From: Bacillus sp. Marseille-Q3570
Lineage (GTDB): Bacteria; Bacillota; Bacilli; Bacillales; Fictibacillaceae
Assembly (NCBI RefSeq): GCF_946151055.1
Contig: NZ_CAMGYZ010000004.1
Coordinates: 124,001 to 188,000 of the forward strand
Length of the DNA: 64,000 nucleotides
Direction of reading: 5' to 3'
In this document: positions 25,270 to 34,032 of the stretch, piece after piece
Layout: each line of letters opens with the position of its first letter
How positions within the stretch are numbered: position 1 is the first letter of the stretch
Notes under the pieces: model-generated
Told to the model about the DNA's origin: nothing
The model's input: only the letters and a program-made list of their open reading frames with translations
The model's database searches: none
Program-made: the position numbers and the translations under genes

Positions 25270-27125
25270 TACGTCAAGTACCCCCCTAACCAGGCAACGA
25301 TGAGAAGCAGGACAGCCATTCCGGCGAATGCGACAGAAGCATAAAGCTGCACCTGTCCGTTCTGGGCTCTCGAGCTGATTTTACTCAACCACCCGACAGC
25401 ACCTGTTACAAGCTGGACGACACCTTCGACGACGAAGCGATCGATATAATACCAGAAGTAACTGAATCCTCTCGTTCCTTTTACAAAGCTATAATCGTAT
25501 GTTTCATCGATGAAGTATTTGTTCAATAAAATATAGTGGAAATCCGGTGAGGCTTCGGATAGCCTCCTCACTTTTTTCTTTGCATAGACGAGCCATGCCA
25601 TGAAAATTCCCAGCAAGGAAACGGCTGTTGCGCCAACAGGAATCCACCAGTGTGCCTCATGGTGATGGATTTCTACATAAGGACTGTTCGCCAGGTAATC
25701 ACCAAACACTTGCGCTACCGGTGTATTGATATAACCAGCTACCACTGCCAAAATCCCGAGCACCACCATCGGGAACACCATGACACCCGGTGATTCGTGG
25801 ATATTTTTCACTTTTCCGCGGTTCTCGCCAGTAAAGACGAGGAAAAACAGTCGGAACATATAAAATGCGGTCAAGAATGCCGCGATCACTGCGATCCAGA
25901 ATAGTCCATAACGGCCATCTGCATAGGTTGCCGCTAAAATTTCATCCTTACTGAAGAAGCCAGACAACAAAGGTACGCCTGAAATCGCCATCGCCCCGAT
26001 CAGGAACAATGGTGCTGTCCATTTCATCTTCTTCCAAAGGCCGCCCATTTCATGGATGTTTTGTGTATGTACGGCATGAATGACACTTCCAGCTGCCAGG
26101 AACAAGAGTGCTTTGAAAAATGCATGCGTCGTCAAATGGAAGATTCCGGCGACATAGCCTGAAGATCCTAATGCTAGCATCATGTAGCCGAGCTGACTGA
26201 CTGTGGAATACGCAAGGACACGTTTGATATCTGCCTGGGCAAGACCGATCGTCGCTGCAAAAATCGCAGTGAAACCACCGACGACAGCGACAGTGGTCAT
26301 CGCCGTTTCAGAGGCTTCGAATAGCGGGAACGTAGCCGCGACAAGGTAAACACCTGCAGCAACCATCGTTGCTGCGTGGATCAATGCCGAAACAGGTGTC
26401 GGACCTTCCATCGCATCCGGTAACCATGTATGTAATGGGAATTGACCTGACTTACCGATGGCCCCGATGAAAATCAAAATCGCGGTCAGCGTAATCCAGC
26501 CCTGTGAAATATCTCCAGCTGCGACCGCATCAAAGATGACATCGAGTTCAAAGCTTCCGACCTGCCAGAATAACAAGATCATCCCGATGAACAGACCGAC
26601 ATCGCCGATACGTGTCATGATGAAGGCTTTCTTCGCTGCTTCTCGCGCTTCATTTTTATAAAAATAGTACCCGATCAACAGGAATGAACCGACACCGACT
26701 AGCTCCCAGAAGATATAGAGCTGTAAAAGGTTCGGTGAAATGACGAGACCGAGCATCGCAAATGTGAACAAGCCAAGGTAGGCAAAAAAGACAGGAAAGC
26801 GATTGTCGTCATGCATATAACCTTTCGAATACACCTGGATGAGAAAGCTGACGAGCGAGACGATGACGAGCATAAGCGCGTTCAATGGATTGATTTCATA
26901 ACCGATCGTCAGTACAGTGTCTCCGATCGCAAGCCATTCAAGGGTTTGTTTTACAGGTTCCCCACCCCACTGTCCCATGAAAATGACGACAGACAAAATG
27001 AGGGAGCCAAATGTCAAAAATGAGCCGACGAGGGCTGATGCTTCTTTCAACCTACGACCAAACAATAAGAGAAGGACGAAGGATAGAAGTGGTAACACAG
27101 GTATGAGCCAGATGATTGGGTGCAT
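25269..27125 (-). CDS. nuoL: Complex I subunit NuoL
   Basis: The 618-residue subunit is the distal antiporter-like protein, recognisable from LYIFWELVGVGSFLLIGYYF, GKSGQFPLHTWLPDAMEGPT and IKRVLAYSTVSQLGYMMLA. The last 120 residues include the long lateral helix and a final anchor helix (VAFAGMAVLLLIVAWLGGYL). NuoL clamps the membrane arm and carries a proton path. GTR-rich NYFIDETYDYSFVKG near residue 530 is typical. It lies 15 bp downstream of nuoK. Confidence 0.96.
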   Translation of the reverse strand: MHPIIWLIPVLPLLSFVLLLLFGRRLKEASALVGSFLTFGSLILSVVIFMGQWGGEPVKQTLEWLAIGDTVLTIGYEINPLNALMLVIVSLVSFLIQVYSKGYMHDDNRFPVFFAYLGLFTFAMLGLVISPNLLQLYIFWELVGVGSFLLIGYYFYKNEAREAAKKAFIMTRIGDVGLFIGMILLFWQVGSFELDVIFDAVAAGDISQGWITLTAILIFIGAIGKSGQFPLHTWLPDAMEGPTPVSALIHAATMVAAGVYLVAATFPLFEASETAMTTVAVVGGFTAIFAATIGLAQADIKRVLAYSTVSQLGYMMLALGSSGYVAGIFHLTTHAFFKALLFLAAGSVIHAVHTQNIHEMGGLWKKMKWTAPLFLIGAMAISGVPLLSGFFSKDEILAATYADGRYGLFWIAVIAAFLTAFYMFRLFFLVFTGENRGKVKNIHESPGVMVFPMVVLGILAVVAGYINTPVAQVFGDYLANSPYVEIHHHEAHWWIPVGATAVSLLGIFMAWLVYAKKKVRRLSEASPDFHYILLNKYFIDETYDYSFVKGTRGFSYFWYYIDRFVVEGVVQLVTGAVGWLSKISSRAQNGQVQLYASVAFAGMAVLLLIVAWLGGYLT

Positions 27126-27140
27126 TGTCGATCCTCCTCC

Positions 27141-27455
27141 TTATCGTTTCATAATGTCCATCTCATCTACGTTTACAGTCTTACGGTTACGGTAGAGGGC
27201 GATCAGGATCGCAAGCCCTACCGCAGCTTCAGCAGCAGCGACGGTAATCGTAAACAAGGAGAAAATTTGTCCAGTGATACTAGGATTGATGCCGTACTTC
27301 GCAAAAGCGACAAGATTGATGTTCACTGCGTTAAGCATCAATTCGATGGAAATCAAGACGATGACGGCATTCCGTTTCGTCAAAGCTCCGAAAAGTCCGA
27401 TACAAAAGAGGATCAGAGCAAGAACAAGATAGACGGATAAAGGTACACTACTCAT
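27141..27455 (-). CDS. nuoK: Complex I subunit NuoK
   Basis: I chose ATG 27455 ([20 protein letters not shown]), overlapping the nuoJ end by 8 bp with GGAGGGGGC upstream. The 104-residue protein has three helices and the two conserved membrane glutamates: [19 protein letters not shown] on helix 2 and [16 protein letters not shown] on helix 3. It forms part of the fourth proton path with NuoJ and NuoA. Confidence 0.95.
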   Translation of the reverse strand: MSSVPLSVYLVLALILFCIGLFGALTKRNAVIVLISIELMLNAVNINLVAFAKYGINPSITGQIFSLFTITVAAAEAAVGLAILIALYRNRKTVNVDEMDIMKR

Positions 27456-27969
27456 TGTCCTCTGCCCCCTCCTTTTCATCATCCCGTTTCGCCAAAATGA
27501 TTGCTCCGACCAGCGCCACAAGTAGCAAAACAGAGGTCAATTCGAATGGAATGACGTATTTGGAATATAAAGCGATTCCGATCTTCTCTGTATTATCTAC
27601 ATGCAGATCGGCGGCCTGTTCCCCAAAGCTCAGATCATTGATTTGGAAGAACATGATGACGAAGAATGCGACGATCCCTGTCAAAACCAGGATCATCCTC
27701 GGTGCACCGATCTTCGTTTCGGTCTTGTCATCGTGCCTTGTGAGCATGATTCCGAATAGCATGATGATCGTGATCGCACCAGAATAGATGAGGATTTGTA
27801 CGAATGCAACGAATTCCGCTGAGAGCATCACGTACAATCCCGCAATTGAGAGGAACGTGAAGACGAGGGCGATCACCATGTGGACGACCTTCGTCAGGTT
27901 CAGCATCAGTACACCGCTACCGATTGCAACGAGTGCAAGAACAAAGAATAAGATCAATTCACCATTCAT
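27448..27969 (-). CDS. nuoJ: Complex I subunit NuoJ
   Basis: The 173-residue membrane subunit has five helices and shows [20 protein letters not shown], the signature of helix 3 including its pi-bulge. The start overlaps nuoI by 4 bp (ATGA). The short charged tail [13 protein letters not shown] overlaps the nuoK start. It belongs to the membrane arm joining the quinone site with the antiporter subunits. Confidence 0.95.
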   Translation of the reverse strand: MNGELILFFVLALVAIGSGVLMLNLTKVVHMVIALVFTFLSIAGLYVMLSAEFVAFVQILIYSGAITIIMLFGIMLTRHDDKTETKIGAPRMILVLTGIVAFFVIMFFQINDLSFGEQAADLHVDNTEKIGIALYSKYVIPFELTSVLLLVALVGAIILAKRDDEKEGAEDNE

Positions 27970-28385
27970 ACCTTATTCTCCTTTCTTACGTTCGTATCGT
28001 TTTCGTCAAGCCATTCAAGATTCTTGAACAGCTCATCGCGGCTGTATTCCGCCAGCTCGAAATTGTTCGTCATGACGATCGCCTCTGTCGGACAGACTTC
28101 TGTGCAAAGGTCACAAAGGATGCAGATTTCAAAATTGATATCGTACGTATCGATGATCTTCCCTTTTTTATTCGGATCCGGGTGCTTTTTGCCTGTCAGT
28201 TCAATACAGTCTGTCGGGCAGATATTCGCACATTGGTTGCAGACGATGCATTTTTCCGGATAGAATTTCTGGATTCCTCGGAAACGATCTGGCATCTCAA
28301 GCGGTTCATCCGGATACGAATACGTCACGTTCTGTTTGGTCAAGTTTTTCAGTGTGTATTTTAACCCTTTTACGAGTCCTTTCAT
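27966..28385 (-). CDS. nuoI: Complex I subunit NuoI (two 4Fe-4S clusters)
   Basis: The 139-residue ferredoxin-like subunit carries two CxxCxxCxxxCP motifs, CIVCNQCANICPTDCIEL and CILCDLCTEVCPTEAIVMTN, which hold clusters N6a and N6b and pass electrons to NuoB. N-terminal LVKGLKYTLKNLTKQNVTYS is the usual amphipathic anchor. With nuoE, nuoF and nuoG absent, NuoI is the likely entry point for an unknown electron donor, possibly a ferredoxin-like protein. Confidence 0.96.
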   Translation of the reverse strand: MKGLVKGLKYTLKNLTKQNVTYSYPDEPLEMPDRFRGIQKFYPEKCIVCNQCANICPTDCIELTGKKHPDPNKKGKIIDTYDINFEICILCDLCTEVCPTEAIVMTNNFELAEYSRDELFKNLEWLDENDTNVRKENKV

Positions 28386-28398
28386 TGTAATCCCTCCG

Positions 28399-29400
28399 TT
28401 AGAACCAGATTTCCTTGATCACCGCGCTGATAAAAATGTTAAGCAGTGCTAACGGCAATAATACTTTCCATCCGAATGACATGAGCTGATCGGCGCGCAT
28501 CCGTGGTAATGTGGCACGCAGCCAGATCAGGAAGAAAACGACTACGCTGAATTTCAGCGCGAACCAGATGATTCCTGGAATGAATTCAAGAAACGGCACC
28601 GGATTCCATCCACCTAAGAAAAGGATCGTCGTAATCGATGCCATCGCGAACAAGTAGACATATTCCGTAAGCATGAAGAATGCCCATCTGAATCCTGAAT
28701 ACTCGACGTGATAACCTGCCACGAGCTCGGACTCCGCTTCTGGCAAGTCGAACGGCGTCCGGTTCAATTCTGCAACAGACGCAATCATGAAAATCGCGAA
28801 TGCAAGCGGCTGTACGAATAGAAATGCGAGACTTTCCTGCGCTTCGACGATCGTGATCAGATTCAAACTTCCGGTAAGAAGGATGATCCCGATCACCGAC
28901 ATGACGAGCGGCACTTCATAGGAAATCATCTGCGCTGCAGAACGCATACCACCTAACAGCGCATATTTGTTGTTCGAAGCCCATCCGCCCATCAGGACAC
29001 CGACCGTGGAGATGCCGGATATCGCGATATAATAAAGCAATCCGATTCCGATGTCGGAAAATCGGAGTGACTCTGAAAATGGTATGACAGCGAGCACCAT
29101 GAACGCTGGTGCAAAAGCAATGACCGGAGCCAAAATGAACAAAGGTCTATCTGCCGCTTTCGGAATCGTGTCCTCTTTCAATAAAAGCTTAAGGACGTCA
29201 GCTACCGTCTGGAGCAATCCGAACGGTCCGCCGACACGGTTCGGTCCGATACGGAGCTGCATGAATCCCATGACTTTACGCTCGGCTAAGATCGCATATG
29301 TCACAAATCCGAGTACCATCATGAGCAAGCTCGCACCGAGTCCGAAAAAGATCAGCGTATTTGTCAGTGAAGGTGATGAGTAGAGCAAATCTTCCATCAT
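28399..29400 (-). CDS. nuoH: Complex I subunit NuoH
   Basis: The 333-residue subunit has eight membrane helices and forms the floor of the quinone chamber. Motifs are ERKVMGFMQLRIGPNRVGG (helix 1-2 loop), NRTPFDLPEAESELVAGYHV (the acidic loop lining the quinone path) and FSVVVFFLIWLRATLPRMRAD near the end. Start ATG 29400 overlaps the nuoD stop by one base. Confidence 0.96.
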   Translation of the reverse strand: MMEDLLYSSPSLTNTLIFFGLGASLLMMVLGFVTYAILAERKVMGFMQLRIGPNRVGGPFGLLQTVADVLKLLLKEDTIPKAADRPLFILAPVIAFAPAFMVLAVIPFSESLRFSDIGIGLLYYIAISGISTVGVLMGGWASNNKYALLGGMRSAAQMISYEVPLVMSVIGIILLTGSLNLITIVEAQESLAFLFVQPLAFAIFMIASVAELNRTPFDLPEAESELVAGYHVEYSGFRWAFFMLTEYVYLFAMASITTILFLGGWNPVPFLEFIPGIIWFALKFSVVVFFLIWLRATLPRMRADQLMSFGWKVLLPLALLNIFISAVIKEIWF

Positions 29401-30500
29401 CAGCCGTCCACCTCCCCAAGTACGATGTCGATACCGCCAAGGATCGTGATCAAGTTGGCGATATTCTCACCCTTCAACAGCTTCGGTAAAATCTGCAGGT
29501 TATAGAAGGACGGTCTTCTGAACTTCAGACGATACGGTTCCTTCTTTCCTTCGGATGAAATGTAACAGCCGATCTCTCCCCGGGGTGATTCTATGCGCAC
29601 ATAGGTTTCACCAGCAGGCGGCTTGATGATTCGCGGAACTTTGGCCATGATGTCCCCTTCTTTCGGGAACTGTTCAACAGCCTGCTCGACGATTTTGATC
29701 GACTCTTCGATTTCCGCCAGACGGCACTTATAACGGGCCCAGGCATCTCCGCCGTCAAAGACAGGGACATCGAAATCGAAACGATCGTAGATGGAATAAG
29801 GTTCTTTTTTCCGAAGGTCCCAATCGACACCCGTACAGCGAAGGTTCGCACCACTCAAGGAGTACGCCATTGCTTCCTGTTTCGTATACTTCCCGACTCC
29901 GCGAACACGGTTGAGGAAGATTTCGTTTCCGCTGACAAGATCATGGTAACCCGCAAGTTCTTTACGCATGTGCGGAATGAACTCTTCGACTTTCTCGATC
30001 CAGCCTTCCGGCGCGTCCCATTTTACGCCGCCTACACGCATGTAGTTGAATGTCAGACGCGCTCCAGAGATTTCGTTAAGTAAATTGATGATCATCTCCC
30101 GTTCACGGAATGCATATAAGAACGGGCTCAATGCACCGATATCAAGTAAATATGTACCGAACCAAACGAGATGACTCGCAATACGACCCAGTTCCATCAC
30201 GAGTACGCGTAAATATTCCGCACGCTCGGGAATCTCCATGTCCATCATCGTCTCGACTGCGTGACAAAGGATATAATTGTTCGTCATCGCTGATAGATAA
30301 TCCATCCGGTCAGTATACGGAATGATCTGTGTATATTGCAGGTCTTCAGCGAGCTTTTCCGTTCCACGGTGGAGGTAACCGATCACAGGTGTGGCTTCCT
30401 TGATGATTTCTCCATCGATTTTCAACACGATCCGGAACACGCCGTGGGTACTCGGATGCTGAGGTCCAACGTTGAGCAGCATTTCTTCTGTACGAATCAT
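29400..30500 (-). CDS. nuoD: Complex I subunit NuoD (49-kDa, quinone-site subunit)
   Basis: The 366-residue subunit is related to the large subunit of NiFe hydrogenases but lacks its metal ligands. NVGPQHPSTHGVFRIVLKID carries the His that lines the quinone headgroup site; GYLHRGTEKLAEDLQYTQII, DRMDYLSAMTNNY and the C-terminal LGGIDIVLGEVDG are typical. It is separate from NuoC here, not fused. It begins 4 bp after the nuoC stop. Confidence 0.96.
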   Translation of the reverse strand: MIRTEEMLLNVGPQHPSTHGVFRIVLKIDGEIIKEATPVIGYLHRGTEKLAEDLQYTQIIPYTDRMDYLSAMTNNYILCHAVETMMDMEIPERAEYLRVLVMELGRIASHLVWFGTYLLDIGALSPFLYAFREREMIINLLNEISGARLTFNYMRVGGVKWDAPEGWIEKVEEFIPHMRKELAGYHDLVSGNEIFLNRVRGVGKYTKQEAMAYSLSGANLRCTGVDWDLRKKEPYSIYDRFDFDVPVFDGGDAWARYKCRLAEIEESIKIVEQAVEQFPKEGDIMAKVPRIIKPPAGETYVRIESPRGEIGCYISSEGKKEPYRLKFRRPSFYNLQILPKLLKGENIANLITILGGIDIVLGEVDG

Positions 30501-30503
30501 GGG

Positions 30504-31949
30504 TTACACCTCCACATCGTATGGTTCATAATCTTTTCGCATCGGGTATCCGACCCAATCATCCGGCATCAGGATCCGCGTCAAGTTCGGGTGTCCGGTA
30601 AAACGGATTCCAAGCAGATCATACGCTTCACGCTCCGGCCAATTCGCTCCAGGCCAAACCGGTGTCACAGATGCGACTTCCGGTTTGTCACGGTCCAATT
30701 TCACTTTCACTGCAACAGGCTGATTGTTTTTAAAGGAATAAAGATGGGTATAGACTTCCATATGCGTTTCAAAATCGGTTCCATGCAATTCGCTTACATA
30801 TTCAAAATTCAGTTGTTCATTATGCTTCAGGAATTCTGCTAGTTTATAAAACCTTTCCCGTTTGACGACGAGGGTCGGGACGTCCTTTGCAAGTCTGTTA
30901 ATATAGGACTCTTCCAGAACGTCTTCGCCAAGGTTGTCCTTGATCGTCTTCACATACTTATCCAGGAGGGGCTGGTTTGGTGATGGCTTCTCTTCAGCTG
31001 GTTCAGCGGTCTTCGCTCCTGCTCCGCCAGCTGCTGATTTTGCTTTTGCGGCGGCGGCGGCTTTGGCTTTCGCTGCTGCGATCGCCTTCGCTTTCTCATC
31101 ATCTCCAGCACCACCGCCTCCAGACTTCGCGGCTTTAGCCTTGGCTGCAGCGGCTGCCTTTGCTTTCGCTGCAGCGGCTGCTTTAGCTTTGGCATCGTTG
31201 TTTGGGGACGGTTCTGCTGCTTCCTTCCCCGCTTCCTTCGCTGTTTTCTTCTCAGCAGCCTTGCGTTTCGCCTCTTCAACCGCTTTACGCTTCGCTTCCG
31301 CCTTCTCTTCTTCTGTCATTTCGGAGAATGGTTTTTCGGCAGCGCCGGCTTTTGGGGACGGTTCTCCTGCTTCCTTTCCCGCTTCTTTTGCCGCTTTCTT
31401 CTCAGCGGCCTTGCGTTTCGCTTCTTCCACCGCTTTACGCTTCGCTTCCGCCTTCTCTTCTTCCGTCATTTCGGAGAATGGTTTTTCGGCAGCGCCGGCT
31501 TTTGGGGACGGTTCTCCTGCTTCCTTTCCCGCTTCTTTTGCCGCTTTCTTCTCAGTGGCCTTGCGTTTCGCTTCTTCAACCGCTTTGCGCTTTGCTTCTG
31601 CTTTCTCTTCTTCGGTCATTTCGGAGAATGGTTTTTCAGCAGCGCCGGCTTTTGGGGACGGTTCTCCTGCTTCCTTTCCCGCTTCTTTCGCTTCTTTCTT
31701 TTCGGCTGCTTTTCTTTTCGCTTCTTCAACCGCTTTGCGCTTTGCTTCTGCTTTCTCTTCTTCGGTCATTTCGGAGAATGGTTTTTCGGCAGAGCCGGTT
31801 TTTGGGGACGGTTCTCCTGCTTCCTTTCCCGCTTCTTTTGCCGCTTTCTTCTCAGCGGCCTTGCGTTTCGCTTCTTCGACAGCTTTGCGCTTTGCTTCTG
31901 CTTTCTCTTCTTCTGTCATTTCGGAGAATGGTTTCTCTTGATCACTCAT
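30504..31949 (-). CDS. nuoC: Complex I subunit NuoC with a long N-terminal repeat extension
   Basis: The protein has 481 residues, against about 150-220 for ordinary NuoC. Residues 5-254 are five almost identical 50-residue repeats, [20 protein letters not shown] and onward, rich in Lys, Glu and Ala. Residues 255-325 are Ala/Lys repeats ([13 protein letters not shown]) with Gly-rich breaks. The true NuoC domain starts near 330 ([20 protein letters not shown]) and ends with [20 protein letters not shown] and the terminal PMRKDYEP, the 30-kDa subunit signature. The frame is open throughout, the start MSDQEKPF overlaps nuoB by 4 bp, and charged N-terminal extensions are known in other Bacillaceae NuoC proteins, so this is a real fusion and not an assembly artefact of two genes. 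Confidence 0.94.
   Translation of the reverse strand: MSDQEKPFSEMTEEEKAEAKRKAVEEAKRKAAEKKAAKEAGKEAGEPSPKTGSAEKPFSEMTEEEKAEAKRKAVEEAKRKAAEKKEAKEAGKEAGEPSPKAGAAEKPFSEMTEEEKAEAKRKAVEEAKRKATEKKAAKEAGKEAGEPSPKAGAAEKPFSEMTEEEKAEAKRKAVEEAKRKAAEKKAAKEAGKEAGEPSPKAGAAEKPFSEMTEEEKAEAKRKAVEEAKRKAAEKKTAKEAGKEAAEPSPNNDAKAKAAAAAKAKAAAAAKAKAAKSGGGGAGDDEKAKAIAAAKAKAAAAAKAKSAAGGAGAKTAEPAEEKPSPNQPLLDKYVKTIKDNLGEDVLEESYINRLAKDVPTLVVKRERFYKLAEFLKHNEQLNFEYVSELHGTDFETHMEVYTHLYSFKNNQPVAVKVKLDRDKPEVASVTPVWPGANWPEREAYDLLGIRFTGHPNLTRILMPDDWVGYPMRKDYEPYDVEV
31188..31937 (-). repeat. Five tandem 150-bp repeats inside nuoC
   Basis: The marker TTTGGGGACGGTTCT recurs at 31201, 31351, 31501, 31651 and 31801, exactly 150 bp apart. 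Copies 2-4 differ by only a few, mostly silent, bases. The repeat encodes a 50-residue helical unit ending in EPSPKAGAA. Confidence 0.97.
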
Positions 31950-32464
31950 TTATCCGTCACCCGCTTCCCAGTCTTAGCTTCATAGCGGATCTTTTCTTGA
32001 AGTTTATTAATTCCATAGATTAATGCTGCCGGGTTTGGTGGGCAGCCTGGAATATAGACATCAACAGGGACAACCTGGTCGACCCCTTTCACAACAGCAT
32101 ACGATTTTATGTATGGTCCGCCTGCTGTTGCGCAAGAGCCCATCGCAATCACCCATTTCGGCTCTGGCATCTGATCATATAGACGCTTCAGTACAGGCGC
32201 CATTTTTTTCGTAACCGTACCAGAGACGATCATGACGTCAGACTGCCGTGGGGAAGTACGGAAAAAAGAGCCGAAGCGGTCCAAGTCATAATGTGAGGCA
32301 CCGGTTCCCATCATTTCAATTGCACAGCAAGCTAACCCGAACGTAAGAGGCCAGAGGGAATTGCTTCTTGCCCACGCCTTCACCTGTTCGAGTGTGACGA
32401 AAAATACATTTTTGGAGAGCTCTTGTCGTTCTTCTGGGGTAATCTGCTCCAATTTTACATCCAT
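31946..32464 (-). CDS. nuoB: Complex I subunit NuoB (cluster N2)
   Basis: I chose ATG 32464 ([20 protein letters not shown]), five bases after AGAAGGTG; it overlaps the nuoA stop by 10 bp. The 172-residue subunit carries the four Cys that bind the terminal cluster N2: two adjacent in [16 protein letters not shown], one in [10 protein letters not shown] and one in [14 protein letters not shown]2 hands electrons to quinone at the interface with NuoD. Confidence 0.97.
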   Translation of the reverse strand: MDVKLEQITPEERQELSKNVFFVTLEQVKAWARSNSLWPLTFGLACCAIEMMGTGASHYDLDRFGSFFRTSPRQSDVMIVSGTVTKKMAPVLKRLYDQMPEPKWVIAMGSCATAGGPYIKSYAVVKGVDQVVPVDVYIPGCPPNPAALIYGINKLQEKIRYEAKTGKRVTDK

Positions 32465-32829
32465 TTTAACACCTTCTTCTTCCACGCATAGATGAGTCCG
32501 ATCAATAACATGACGATGAAGATCGCCATTTCGATCAGTGCGAAAATCCCGAGCTTATCATAAGCGACGGCCCATGGATATAAGAACACGGTTTCCACAT
32601 CGAAAATCACGAACAGCAAGGCGAATATGTAGTAACGGACATTGTATTGCACCCAGCTTTGATGAAAGGGCTCGATACCACTTTCATAGGTTGTTTGTTT
32701 TTCTTTCGTCGGTTTTGTCGGTCGCAGGATCCTACCGGCAGTCAAAGCGACAACAGGTAAAAGGATGCCTAATAGCAAGAACATCAAAACGACCAGGTAG
32801 TTGTTTTGATACAAGTGATAGAGCTCCAT
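32455..32829 (-). CDS. nuoA: Complex I subunit NuoA
   Basis: The 124-residue membrane protein has three helices and the conserved loop [20 protein letters not shown], with [20 protein letters not shown] on helix 2 carrying the key Asp and Glu. It is the first gene of the operon and starts at an ATG behind GGGGAGG. It joins the peripheral arm to NuoH and NuoJ near the quinone site. Confidence 0.96.
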   Translation of the reverse strand: MELYHLYQNNYLVVLMFLLLGILLPVVALTAGRILRPTKPTKEKQTTYESGIEPFHQSWVQYNVRYYIFALLFVIFDVETVFLYPWAVAYDKLGIFALIEMAIFIVMLLIGLIYAWKKKVLKWM

Positions 32830-32895
32830 ATGTACCTCCCCATCTGTCTATTTAAGGTCGATGTTAGAAATTTTTTAAAATTGTAATCGCTATCA

Positions 32896-32924
32896 ATTAT
32901 ATCAAATACCAATTTTTGTGTCGA
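32896..32924 (-). promoter_or_regulatory. Sigma-A promoter of the nuo operon
   Basis: On the minus strand TCGACA (five of six matches to TTGACA) and a perfect TATAAT are separated by 17 bp. The start would lie about 60 bp upstream of the nuoA start codon. Confidence 0.85.
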
Positions 32925-32971
32925 TACGATGAGTGACAGTTATACCCACTTTCTTCGCCACACGAAATGCA

Positions 32972-32996
32972 CGCCTCTCTTGCAGAATGAGAGGCG
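32972..32996. other. Hairpin between tnrA and the nuo promoter
   Basis: CGCCTCTC pairs with GAGAGGCG over 8 bp. There is no T-run on the minus strand, where it would end tnrA, so it is at best a weak terminator. The remaining sequence between 33000 and 33174 shows no gene. Confidence 0.45.
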
Positions 32997-33174
32997 CATC
33001 CACTTTTTATGCTTGACCCATACTTCTAGCTTATTTATCTCGAAAAATTTCATGCTGGAATCTCGGTTTCTTTTTACCTATATTTCTTTAAATTCATCCC
33101 CTTACCGAGGGGGCCCTGCATGGATGTGTGTTCACCGAGTGCCGTAAATATCGCTTCATAGAAATCCCCAAATG

Positions 33175-33498
33175 TCATCTTTGGTTACGGAAGTGTGCAT
33201 TCAGTTGCCCTCGGATCATTTCTTCTTTCACCAGATCTTTCTTCAGCTTTTTCTTCGATACCATTTCTTTCTTGATTTCGTTCGTCTGGACACCGTCTTC
33301 TCTTTTATTCGCGATCTCCATAAGTGTTTCTACGTCTGAGAATGAATATTTACGAGTACCTTTGACCGTTCTTTCAGGAAAAATCAGCTTGCGTTCTTCG
33401 TAATAGCGGATCTGACGTTCACTCAACCCCGTAAGCTCTTTCACTACACCGATTACAATCACTTTCCTTTCTCTATAAGAACTTTCATCAACAGACAT
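33175..33498 (-). CDS. tnrA: Nitrogen regulator TnrA (MerR family)
   Basis: I chose ATG 33498 ([20 protein letters not shown]), eight bases after GGGAG. The 107-residue protein has the MerR winged helix ([20 protein letters not shown], about residues 17-36, then [20 protein letters not shown]) and ends in [11 protein letters not shown], the short C-terminal segment by which TnrA binds feedback-inhibited glutamine synthetase. GlnR is longer and lies beside glnA, so TnrA is the better call. TnrA activates or represses nitrogen genes when nitrogen is limiting. Two TnrA boxes lie just upstream. Confidence 0.92.
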   Translation of the reverse strand: MSVDESSYRERKVIVIGVVKELTGLSERQIRYYEERKLIFPERTVKGTRKYSFSDVETLMEIANKREDGVQTNEIKKEMVSKKKLKKDLVKEEMIRGQLNAHFRNQR

Positions 33499-33555
33499 CC
33501 GTAACACTCCCTTCTATCATAACTATACCTTTTCATATGATCTCTTCAAGACTCA

Positions 33556-33572
33556 TGTCAGATTTTCTAACA
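33556..33572. promoter_or_regulatory. TnrA/GlnR box 1
   Basis: TGTCA, seven bases (GATTTTC) and TAACA give a perfect match to the TGTNA-N7-TNACA consensus. It lies about 58 bp upstream of the tnrA start and fits autoregulation. Confidence 0.8.
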
Positions 33573-33588
33573 TGAAAATAAAAAATCC

Positions 33589-33605
33589 TGTTATATTTTC
33601 TGACA
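33589..33605. promoter_or_regulatory. TnrA/GlnR box 2
   Basis: TGTTA, seven bases (TATTTTC) and TGACA again match TGTNA-N7-TNACA perfectly. Its centre is 33 bp from that of box 1, about three helical turns, and 70 bp upstream of the lrgA-like start codon. Confidence 0.8.
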
Positions 33606-33666
33606 AACTTGATGAAATACCTTTTTAAGCCCTATAAACTTGACGTAAACATGTAAGGTGGTGTCC

Positions 33667-34032
33667 ATGATCATCCAGTTTCTCTGGCAGTTCACACTTA
33701 TTGCATCCGCCTTGTTCCTTGGATCTTTTGTCGTTTCATTATTCCATCTGCCTTTGCCGGGCAGCATCGCCGGAATGTTTCTGCTTCTTTTCTTCCTTTT
33801 GACGGGTGTTATCAAGCTTGATTGGGTGGAGAGAGCAGCGGATTTCCAATTAAGGCATATGACGCTATTGTTCATTCCTCCTGTAACCGGAGGTGTCATG
33901 TATATCCACTTACTTGAAAAAGAAATATGGAAGCTGATCTTGATTTTAGGTTTAAGCAGTCTCACCATCATTTTAGCAACCGGTATTGTTGTGCAATGGT
34001 ATGAAAAATTACGGAGGAGGCAAAAAGAATGA
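33667..34032 (+). CDS. CidA/LrgA family holin-like membrane protein
   Basis: The 121-residue protein starts at ATG 33667 behind AAGGTGG; GTG codons at 33658 and 33661 are less likely starts. It has four membrane helices and the family pattern LPLPGSIAGMFLLLFFLLTG, IKLDWVERAADFQLRHMTLL and FIPPVTGGVM. CidA/LrgA proteins behave like holins and affect murein hydrolase export, overflow metabolism and, in LrgAB/PftAB-type pairs, pyruvate transport. The next gene is the LrgB partner, overlapping by 4 bp. The TnrA boxes upstream suggest nitrogen control. Confidence 0.88.
   Translation: MIIQFLWQFTLIASALFLGSFVVSLFHLPLPGSIAGMFLLLFFLLTGVIKLDWVERAADFQLRHMTLLFIPPVTGGVMYIHLLEKEIWKLILILGLSSLTIILATGIVVQWYEKLRRRQKE

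Noticed and set aside
30934-31941. Large Ala/Ser/Phe-rich frame opposite nuoC
   Set aside because: It is the mirror of the 150-bp repeats in nuoC; it has no ribosome site and no similarity to any family I know.
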